DNA of 61,348 nt, from positions 1 through 61,348 of the forward strand of contig CAZBAK010000006.1 in NCBI GenBank assembly GCA_964489715.1, given 5' to 3'. Positions 54,399 through 61,348 of the stretch are shown here, piece by piece. The notes below the pieces were generated by a model. The model saw only the letters and a list, made by a program, of their open reading frames with translations, did no database searches and was not told where the DNA came from. The position numbers were made by a program, and so were the translations under genes. Position 1 is the first letter of the stretch; each line of letters starts with the position of its first letter. Source of the stretch: Tissierella_A sp964489715 (GTDB lineage Bacteria > Bacillota > Clostridia > Tissierellales > Tissierellaceae).

Positions 54399-55238
54399 TT
54401 AGTAGGATATATTTTCTTGTAAAAAAGTTCCTTTTTCTAAATCATCAAAAGCTTTATGCAATTCTTCTCTGGTATTCATTACTATAGGTCCTCCCCATGA
54501 TACTGGTTCCTTTAGCATTTCTGAACTGACAAATAAAATTTGAGCCTTTTTATCTGTAGCTTTTAACTCAAGTTTATTTCCATCTGTCAATTTGACAGCT
54601 GTTTTTTCTTTTATCAATTCTCCAGCAATATAAGCTTCTCCTAAAAGTGTAAATACCATAACTGAACGCTTCTCTTCTGTATCTATAGTTATTGAAGCAC
54701 CTGGATCTAGATGTATATCATAATAGTCTAAAGGCAAGTAATTGCTCTTGTATCCCTTTCTATCTTTAAACTGGCCTGCAAGCAGTCTTAATTTCCCATT
54801 CTTTAATTCGATCTCTTCAATCTCAGAGTTTTTAATACTATTATAAGCTGGAGGAACCATCTTATCCTTAGCTGGCAAATTTAACCATAACTGTACTCCA
54901 AGCATTCTTTCTGAGGCTGGTAATTTTTCTTCATGTAATATACCTGATCCTGCAGTCATCCACTGTACCTCTCCATCTGCTATAGTATCCTCATTACCTA
55001 AACTATCCTTATGAGTCATTTGTCCTTGGTATATATAACTTATAGTTTCTATCCCTCTGTGAGGATGCATGGGAAATCCTGCCGTATAATCATCTGGATC
55101 TATGCTGTCAAAGGAATCAAACATCAGTATAGGATCATAATCTTCAATAGTATTATGTCCTAAGACCCTGACTAGATTAACACCAGCACCATCAACTGTT
55201 CTAAAGCCAGTAACCTGTCTATTTATTTTTCTCTCCAT
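54399..55238 (-). CDS. Pirin family protein
   Basis: ATG at 55238 (MERKINRQ) is preferred over the frame start at 55250, because that ATG is inside ATGGAGGTT; 279 residues result. The cupin metal site is HPHRGIETISYIYQGQMTHKDS, with Glu in AGSGILHEEKL. Bacterial pirins include quercetinase and regulatory members; the role here is undetermined. It is last in the run comEA-selD-selA-selB-response regulator. Confidence 0.93.
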   Translation of the reverse strand: MERKINRQVTGFRTVDGAGVNLVRVLGHNTIEDYDPILMFDSFDSIDPDDYTAGFPMHPHRGIETISYIYQGQMTHKDSLGNEDTIADGEVQWMTAGSGILHEEKLPASERMLGVQLWLNLPAKDKMVPPAYNSIKNSEIEEIELKNGKLRLLAGQFKDRKGYKSNYLPLDYYDIHLDPGASITIDTEEKRSVMVFTLLGEAYIAGELIKEKTAVKLTDGNKLELKATDKKAQILFVSSEMLKEPVSWGGPIVMNTREELHKAFDDLEKGTFLQENISY

Positions 55239-55270
55239 ATTAACCTCCATGATAATTTATTTTTATTAAG

Positions 55271-55957
55271 CTATATAGCCTTAAAATAATAACCTTCTCC
55301 CCACTTAGTCATTATATATTTTCTATCTTTTATAGTCTTCTCGATTTTTTCCCTAATTCTCCTTATATGAACATCTACAGTTCTTATATCGCTATGGTTG
55401 TTTTGACCCCAAATTTTATTTAAAAGTTCTTCTCGAGTAAATATTTTCCCTGGATTAGAAGATAGTACATAAAATAAATCAAATTCCTTCCCTGTAAGAT
55501 TGATATTTTTATCCCTTATATTTATTACTCTCTTTAATAGATCAATAGTAAGGTTATTTGTATAGATTATGTGCTTGGGTTTTTCTTGGATTTTATATTC
55601 CATCCTTCTAAAAATAGTCATCATTCTTGCCTTAAGTTCAGATATATTAAATGGTTTTACAAGAAAATCATCAGCACCACACTCAAAAGCTAATACTTTA
55701 GATATTTCATCATCAATACTTGACAAAATTATTATTGGAATGATGGAACTTTCTCTTATTTTTTTACAAATATCTATTCCATTGATTTTTTTTGTTTCTT
55801 CTAATATTAAAAGATCATAATCCTTTTCATTTATTTTTTTCATTAATTCATTTATTGTAGATATATGGTCTAATATATAATCTTTTTTGTTCAAGGTATA
55901 ATTTAGATTGTCCACAAAGTTTTTATTGCTATCTAGTATCAATATATCCTTACCCAT
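55271..55957 (-). CDS. Atypical OmpR-family response regulator (Glu53)
   Basis: A 228-residue regulator with an N-terminal receiver (1-118) and a C-terminal winged helix (about 130-228, ELLNKIWGQNNHSDIRTVDVHIRRIREKI). Where the phosphorylated Asp should be, the sequence reads DLLILEETKKI, Glu53. The acidic pair is also reduced (ILILDSN), though Ser (ILSS) and Lys (FLVKPF) are kept. It may act without phosphorylation or mimic the active state. No histidine kinase gene is adjacent; upstream is selB. Confidence 0.88.
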   Translation of the reverse strand: MGKDILILDSNKNFVDNLNYTLNKKDYILDHISTINELMKKINEKDYDLLILEETKKINGIDICKKIRESSIIPIIILSSIDDEISKVLAFECGADDFLVKPFNISELKARMMTIFRRMEYKIQEKPKHIIYTNNLTIDLLKRVINIRDKNINLTGKEFDLFYVLSSNPGKIFTREELLNKIWGQNNHSDIRTVDVHIRRIREKIEKTIKDRKYIMTKWGEGYYFKAI

Positions 55958-55987
55958 AACTCACCTCTTAAAAAATTCTAATCTTAT

Positions 55988-57904
55988 TTATATAGTATTC
56001 TTTTGTCTTCTTTTGTCTTCTTTTCTTACAGTTATTTTCTTTTCATCAGCATATTCCAGCAGAGAAAGAGCTGTCTTTCTATTACTAGCCAATAAATCTC
56101 TAAATTCTGCAATTGAAATAGAAGAATTTTCTTCTATATATTTTATTAGTTTCTGAAAAGCTGTTTCTACATCTTCCTTATATAAAAATATTTCTTCACT
56201 GAGTTTTATGATTTCTTCTATATTTATTAAATAATTGAATAGTTCGTAAAAATCATCTTTATCCACTTCTAGTTTTTCTAGTATTTCTTCTCTTTTAAGA
56301 GGATTATAAGAATTATCTTTCATAATTTCTATTATATTTTCTTTTAGTGCCTTTTGTTCTTGACTTAGATTTATTTGGAAATCCTTCAATTTAATATACT
56401 CATTAAGCTGTTCTAAATAATTCAATTTAATAAATCTATCTAAAATATATTCCCCAAGTCTACTAGGGGCATTTTTTAAGAATTTACTTCTGATTTCTTC
56501 CTTAGACATTCCAGCTTTTAAAGGATATTTATTGTGATATATCTTTAGTTCTTCTTCTATATTAATTTTTAAACTTTTAAAGTAATCTTCATGTATAATA
56601 TATCTATCCTTAGTTAGTATAAAGTCTATGGCTTTTTCTTTAGAGATCAAATCATCTATTCTAGTTTCTAATTCTTCTTGGATCAAAGCTGTATATGATA
56701 CTAAATCCTTTAAAGTTGGAAACTCTGGACTCTTATCTAAAATTATTTGTTCTAGAATCTCTTCTTTGCTTCCTTGGGCTTTTATTTCTAGATCTTCTAT
56801 AATAGACCTATCAAATCTCTTATGTTTACTAGGATTTGTTTCCACAACTTCTCCTCCTCCTATAGTAAACATAGGTGAATAAAATCTTATTATAAATCTA
56901 TCCTTTCTTTTAGCCACTATTTCTTCTTCAAGCCTAAGCTGAGCAAAAGCTTCCTCTCCTGGCTTTAACTCATCTCTATCTAAGAGTATCATCCTACAGA
57001 GGATTTCCTTAGTACCTATATAGAGCCTAACTCTAGTCCTATTTGCAATAGCCCTATCTAAGGATTTTAACAATTTAATTTTCACATCTAGCATCATAGT
57101 TTTTTTAAGTGTACCTATAGGAGCTATAACACTACCTCGTGCTGCTTGATCTTTTTTAATTCCTGCTATATTCATAGCCACCCTCTGTCCTGCAAAGGCT
57201 CTTTCTTCATCTTTATCGTGAACTTGTAGTGTCCTTATACGGCCCTCTATTTCTTCTGGAAATATTTCTAACTCATCTCCAACACTTATACTTCCTGAAA
57301 GAAGAGTACCAGTTACAACAGTTCCAAATCCAGGCATTACAAAGGATCTATCAATTGGAAAATATGCAAGATCTGTATCTTTCTTTTCTTCTAGTTCTTC
57401 TGAATATTCCATTACTTTATCTATAAGCTTGTCTATACCCAGGCCTTGAGTAGAAGATACCCTAATAAAAGCTGAATCTTCTAAAAAACTACCGGCTACT
57501 TCTTCTCTTATTTCTTCTTCTACTAGTTCAAGCCATTCTTCATCTACTAAATCAGTTTTGGTTATAACAACAAAACCTTTTTTTATTCCAAGAATATCTA
57601 GAATTGCTAAATGTTCTAAAGTCTGAGGCATAGGACCTTCATCTGCCGCCACTACAAGCATCACAATATCTATTCCTATTACACCTGCCAGCATGTTTTT
57701 TATAAATCTCTCATGTCCTGGAACATCTATTATACCAGCTCTTTCTCCGTTGGGAAGATCAAAATAAGTAAATCCAAGTTCTATAGATATACCTCTTTTT
57801 TGTTCTTCCTTAAGCCTATCTGTTTCCCTACCTGTAATAGCTTTTATTAATGTTGTCTTGCCGTGGTCTATGTGACCTGCTGTTCCTATGATTATATGTT
57901 TCAT
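55988..57904 (-). CDS. selB: Selenocysteine-specific elongation factor SelB
   Basis: A 638-residue SelB. The G domain has GTAGHIDHGKTTLIKAITG, RGISIELGF, DVPGHERFI and TKTD. Domains II and III follow, and the C-terminal winged-helix repeats (about 390-638) should bind the SECIS hairpin of mRNA. It delivers Sec-tRNA to UGA. It starts at the base after the selA stop, so translation is coupled. Confidence 0.97.
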   Translation of the reverse strand: MKHIIIGTAGHIDHGKTTLIKAITGRETDRLKEEQKRGISIELGFTYFDLPNGERAGIIDVPGHERFIKNMLAGVIGIDIVMLVVAADEGPMPQTLEHLAILDILGIKKGFVVITKTDLVDEEWLELVEEEIREEVAGSFLEDSAFIRVSSTQGLGIDKLIDKVMEYSEELEEKKDTDLAYFPIDRSFVMPGFGTVVTGTLLSGSISVGDELEIFPEEIEGRIRTLQVHDKDEERAFAGQRVAMNIAGIKKDQAARGSVIAPIGTLKKTMMLDVKIKLLKSLDRAIANRTRVRLYIGTKEILCRMILLDRDELKPGEEAFAQLRLEEEIVAKRKDRFIIRFYSPMFTIGGGEVVETNPSKHKRFDRSIIEDLEIKAQGSKEEILEQIILDKSPEFPTLKDLVSYTALIQEELETRIDDLISKEKAIDFILTKDRYIIHEDYFKSLKINIEEELKIYHNKYPLKAGMSKEEIRSKFLKNAPSRLGEYILDRFIKLNYLEQLNEYIKLKDFQINLSQEQKALKENIIEIMKDNSYNPLKREEILEKLEVDKDDFYELFNYLINIEEIIKLSEEIFLYKEDVETAFQKLIKYIEENSSISIAEFRDLLASNRKTALSLLEYADEKKITVRKEDKRRQKNTI

Positions 57905-59320
57905 TTAACTACGCTCCTTAAGAGTTTCACACATTTTTTCTATTGTTTCAACAATAATGCTGTAATCTTCTTTTCTTATTGTTCTTAAATCAAAATAAAG
58001 CTTATCTTTATTTACCCTGGTTATTACAGGTATATTTGATGTCCTTAAAAAGACCTCCATCTTTTGAGTGCTAAATTTTTCTGATCTTATAGAGATAGCT
58101 TTAGTAGGAAGTCTTACAAGTGGAAGAGAACCTCCTCCTACCTCAGATTCAGTATTCTCTATTTCTATATCTAGGTTTTCATTGTTTTTTATTTGCCCTA
58201 AGAGTTTTTCTAATTCTCTTGCCTTTTCATCCAATTCTTCTAGTTTTATGGTTAACATTCTAAGAGTAGGAATATTTTTAATTGCATCTTCTTCATCTAT
58301 ATAGTAGTTTAAAACCGTTTCTAAAACTGAAATAACCAGTTTATCTACCCTAAAAGCTCTAGTTAAAGGATTCTTTTTCATTTTTTCTATATATTTTCTT
58401 TTACCTACGATAATACCTACCTGTGGTCCACCTAATAATTTATCACCACTAAAGGTCACTATGTCTACACCTTTTTTTAAAGAATCTTGTACCGTAGGTT
58501 CATGCTCCATACCATAGTTCTCTAGGTCTATAAGAACCCCACTTCCCAAGTCTTCTATTAGGGGCAGATCATGTTTTTCTTTTAATAGATAAAGCTCTTG
58601 AGAATCAACACTTGAAGTGAAGCCTAATATTCTATAGTTGGAGGTATGCACTTTTAATAGTGCCCCTGTCTCTTCTCCTATTGCTCTTTCATAATCATGT
58701 AAATGGGTTTTATTTGTAGCTCCAACATCAATAAGTTTTGCACCACTTTGTTCCATAACTTCTGGTATTCTAAAAGAGCCCCCTATCTCTATAAGCTCTC
58801 CCCTAGAAACTATTACTTCTTTATTCTTTGCCATAGTACTTAGAACAAGCATAACAGCTGCCGCATTATTATTTACAATTAAGCAATCCTCCGCCCCTGT
58901 TATCTTAGATATAATCTCTTCTATATGTGAATATCTAGAACCCCTCTTACCAGTTTCTATGTCAAATTCTAGATTAGAGTAATTTATAGATACCTCTTTT
59001 AAATTTTCTATCATCTCTTCATTTAAGAGAGATCTACCAAGATTTGTATGGAGAACAGTTCCTGTAGCATTTACTACTCTCTTTAGATTATATGAATTTT
59101 TACTATGAGAGACCTCTTGTATTCTCTCTGGCAAGTTTTTTATAGCTTCTTTTATTTCTAACTCATTTAGTCCCCCAGTCTTTATAGCATCTCTAATAAT
59201 ATCTAATTCTTCCCTTATTGTTTCTATAACAGTATTTCTAGGGGTGTTTTCTAAAAGAGTCTTTATAGCCTCCATATCTAATAATTCATCTACTTTTGGA
59301 ATAAGTTTAAATAACTTCAT
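57905..59320 (-). CDS. selA: L-seryl-tRNA(Sec) selenium transferase
   Basis: A 471-residue PLP enzyme that converts Ser-tRNA-Sec to Sec-tRNA-Sec with selenophosphate. Characteristic segments are VVNATGTVLHTNLGRSLL and FSGDKLLGGPQVGIIVG, where Lys carries PLP. Its length and N-terminal domain are usual. Downstream of selD by 22 bases and directly before selB. Confidence 0.97.
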   Translation of the reverse strand: MKLFKLIPKVDELLDMEAIKTLLENTPRNTVIETIREELDIIRDAIKTGGLNELEIKEAIKNLPERIQEVSHSKNSYNLKRVVNATGTVLHTNLGRSLLNEEMIENLKEVSINYSNLEFDIETGKRGSRYSHIEEIISKITGAEDCLIVNNNAAAVMLVLSTMAKNKEVIVSRGELIEIGGSFRIPEVMEQSGAKLIDVGATNKTHLHDYERAIGEETGALLKVHTSNYRILGFTSSVDSQELYLLKEKHDLPLIEDLGSGVLIDLENYGMEHEPTVQDSLKKGVDIVTFSGDKLLGGPQVGIIVGKRKYIEKMKKNPLTRAFRVDKLVISVLETVLNYYIDEEDAIKNIPTLRMLTIKLEELDEKARELEKLLGQIKNNENLDIEIENTESEVGGGSLPLVRLPTKAISIRSEKFSTQKMEVFLRTSNIPVITRVNKDKLYFDLRTIRKEDYSIIVETIEKMCETLKERS

Positions 59321-59342
59321 TTATAATTTCACTTCCTATTTT

Positions 59343-60377
59343 TTATTTCACCTTTATAAAATATTCTCCTCTTTTTTCTACTTCTCCTATTACTCCATAT
59401 GATAGAGGGGATTTTTTTAAGTTCTCAAGGACTTTTATAGAATCTTCTTTTGATACGGCTATCAAAAGACCTCCTGAAGTCTGAGGATCATAAAGTACAT
59501 CCTTTAATTCTTCTGATATTTCATTTTCAAAAAGAACCTTTTCTCCAATATGAGATTTATTTGCATAAGTGCCTGCGGGAACAAGTCCCATAGCCGCATA
59601 TTCTAATGATTTCTCAATTATAGGTATATCTCTATGATATATATTTATACTTATATCACTTCCTTCAGCCATTTCAAGTGCGTGTCCCAAGAGACCAAAA
59701 CCTGTAATATCTGTAACACTGGAAACTCCTTTTATACCTTCTATAGCTTCTTTTCCAAACTTATTTAAACTAGTCATAACTTTTACTGCTTTTTCATAAG
59801 TTTCTTCATCTACCAATTCAGCTTTGATAGCAGTATTTATAATTCCAAGTCCTAAAGGCTTAGTAATTATAAGCACATCCCCCTCTTTAGCACCACTATT
59901 TGTTACAACTTTTCCAGGATCAACAAAACCTGTAATAGATAGGCCATATTTAGGTTCATCATCAGATACAGAGTGTCCTCCCACAAGCAATGCTCCTGCT
60001 TCTTCAACCTTATCAAATCCACCTCTTAATATCTCACTTAAAACTTCTGCTTCTAAGCAATCTGGAAAGCATACTATATTCATACATAAAACTGGATCTC
60101 CACCCATTGCATATATATCACTCAATGAATTTGCTGCTGCTATTTGCCCAAATGTATAAGGGTCATCTACAACAGGAGTGAAAAAATCCAATGTCTGAAT
60201 AATTGCAAGTTCATTGTTTATTTTATAAACGGCTGCATCATCTGAAGTATCAAGTCCAACTATTAAATTTTCATCTTGTGTTTTAGGTAAATGGCGCAAA
60301 ACTTGCGCCAATATATCGGGTCCGATTTTACCAGCTCAGCCCGAAGTTTTTGAAAGCTCTGTAAGTCTTTTTTCCAT
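59343..60377 (-). CDS. selD: Selenide, water dikinase SelD, a selenoprotein (Sec14)
   Basis: SelD makes selenophosphate from selenide and ATP. A conventional frame starts only at 60311, but the coding sequence continues upstream through an in-frame UGA at 60338-60336. From ATG 60377 (GAGG seven bases before) the protein reads MEKRLTELSKTSGUAGKIGPD, 344 residues with Sec14 and catalytic Lys17, the site that is Cys or Sec in all SelD enzymes. The rest has GLDTSDDAAVY, GGHSVSDDEPKYG and GFGLLGHALEMA. An SECIS-like hairpin follows. Confidence 0.96.
60293..60338 (-). promoter_or_regulatory. SECIS-like element in selD
   Basis: Twenty-five bases after UGA the minus strand forms TGGCGCAA - GTT - TTGCGCCA, a perfect 8-bp stem (60310-60292) with a G-starting three-base loop about 33 bases past UGA. 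This agrees with the bacterial SECIS layout. Confidence 0.8.
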
Positions 60378-60386
60378 TTTCATACC

Positions 60387-61076
60387 TCACTTTACTATTA
60401 TTAAATCTTTTAAAGCTTCATATTTTTTAGCTCCTATACCAGAAACATTCATTATATCTTCTATGGTCTTGAAAATATTATCTTCTCTATATTCTAATAT
60501 GCGAGTTGATAACACTTCTCCTATACCAGGAAGATTATTTAACTCTTCCTTTGTACATAGATTTAAATCAATTTTCCCTGGATCTTCTGTAGCTTCTAAA
60601 GCTTCTTTATTTGATTGACCAGGAGCCTCTAATATCTTTACCCATTCCTCTGGCAATTCTTCACCAATTTTCGGTATATATATTTTTTCTTCATCTTGAA
60701 GTTTTTTAGCTAGATTTATTCTATCCTCATCTGCTTCAAGAGTTAATCCTCCCAGCTCTTCAACAGCATCTATTAATCTCTTACCAAAGGGAAGTTCAAC
60801 AATACCTGGCCTTATAACTTGTCCACTTACATGAACTATTATGTTTCCTTGATATTCCTCTATTTCTTTTTCTCCTTGTGATAAATCCTGTCTTTCAGTT
60901 TCTTCTGCTTCATTAAAAGCTTCCTCTTCATTATTTAAATTTATCTTTATATCCTCTGTATTTTTTTCTTTAGCAAAAATACCAGTAGACACAAACTTAA
61001 ATCCTAATATTACAACTATGGCTAGGATTACTATAAGTATAACTATTTGTTCCTTTTTTGTAAAGTATGACTTCAT
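60387..61076 (-). CDS. comEA: ComEA-like DNA-binding protein
   Basis: A 229-residue protein with one N-terminal transmembrane helix (12-29), an acidic linker (EEEAFNEAEE), an SLBB domain (about 78-135, VHVSGQVIRPGIVELPFGKRLIDAVEELGG) and a C-terminal helix-hairpin-helix pair (LNNLPGIGEVLSTRI, MNVSGIGAKKYEAL). ComEA binds incoming DNA at the membrane for the ComEC channel. It precedes selD by nine bases, perhaps in one transcript. The last 272 bases of the window hold no gene. Confidence 0.93.
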   Translation of the reverse strand: MKSYFTKKEQIVILIVILAIVVILGFKFVSTGIFAKEKNTEDIKINLNNEEEAFNEAEETERQDLSQGEKEIEEYQGNIIVHVSGQVIRPGIVELPFGKRLIDAVEELGGLTLEADEDRINLAKKLQDEEKIYIPKIGEELPEEWVKILEAPGQSNKEALEATEDPGKIDLNLCTKEELNNLPGIGEVLSTRILEYREDNIFKTIEDIMNVSGIGAKKYEALKDLIIVK

Positions 61077-61348
61077 TTTACTTCTACCTCCTTTATATTT
61101 TTACCTATAACTATATATTCTACATAGTTTTGTTTTTTCCTTTATTATTTAATAAATTAACTCTTAATTTATTCTAGTATCTTTGGTATAATGGTATTAT
61201 TATAGATATAAGCATAATTAACAAAATCTGAAAGAAAAATATAAAATTGAAATTAAGTATATTCTAAGGTAGAAAAACAATTATTTTATTTAGAAAATTA
61301 AAAGATAATATCTATTTTGATTATGAGCTTCTTTTAAACTTAGATAAA
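61077..61348. other. Intergenic end of window
   Basis: No open frame, RNA or repeat was recognised. TTGGTATAAT near 61183-61192 resembles an extended -10 element on the plus strand, but no strong -35 was found and its gene would lie outside the window. Confidence 0.4.

Noticed and set aside
1..61348. CRISPR arrays, insertion sequences or rRNA genes
   Set aside because: No regularly spaced repeats, transposase motifs or rRNA sequence were seen on either strand; the inverted repeats found are single terminators.

Overview
The window is a gene-dense, AT-rich (roughly 30% GC by eye) chromosomal segment of an anaerobic, probably spore-forming low-GC Gram-positive bacterium of the Clostridia/Tissierellia type. 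The evidence is housekeeping blocks in Firmicutes order (era-cdd-dgkA-ybeY-phoH; hrcA-grpE-dnaK-dnaJ-prmA-rsmE-mtaB; hemW-lepA; rpsT-holA-comEC), a GerMN-domain sporulation lipoprotein, S-box riboswitches, a flavodiiron protein with a partner flavin reductase, and selenocysteine (Sec) machinery. Assignment below class level is an inference. Nearly all genes lie on the minus strand; the plus-strand exceptions are rpsT, an AlaX-type editing protein, a DUF3810 protein and an integrase relic.

Layout. 1-8.5 kb: era (cut by the window edge), cdd, a DUF3048 lipoprotein, a DgkA-PAP2 fusion, ybeY and phoH, then a membrane-microdomain operon (NfeD, FloA, a charged anchored protein) and yqeY-rpsU. 8.2-16.5 kb: hinT, mtaB, rsmE, prmA and the class I heat-shock genes behind a promoter and CIRCE operator. 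16.5-25.5 kb: hemW, lepA, lepB, rpsT, holA, comEC, alaX. 25.5-30.2 kb: two small proteins, two DEAD-box helicases, an agmatinase-family enzyme. 30.5-35.4 kb: an uncharacterised B12-binding protein, tRNA-Sec with an integrase C-terminal relic at its 3' end, small proteins, a GerMN lipoprotein, and a short unknown gene behind a divergent S-box-like riboswitch. 35.5-47.3 kb: Mg P-type ATPase, flavodiiron protein and flavin reductase, SDR, TDT transporter, DUF169, a GGDEF protein lacking half its domain, EamA transporter, DUF3810. 47.4-50.3 kb: metA and metY under a canonical SAM-I riboswitch, then a HesB-like selenoprotein. 50.4-61.1 kb: amidohydrolase and MFS transporter, ferredoxin-like aldo/keto reductase, pirin, an atypical response regulator, and selB-selA-selD-comEA.

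The unifying theme is selenium. selD, selA, selB and tRNA-Sec together supply all of the dedicated Sec-insertion machinery, and two genes in the window use it. SelD itself has UGA at codon 14, in its catalytic site. A 93-residue HesB/IscA-like protein has UGA at codon 32. Conventional ORF calling truncates the first and misses the second. Both UGAs are followed at suitable distance by 8-bp hairpins with G-starting three-base loops, as expected of bacterial SECIS elements. A second theme is RNA control: two SAM-riboswitch-family leaders, one normal on methionine genes and one with a divergent core on a gene of unknown function.
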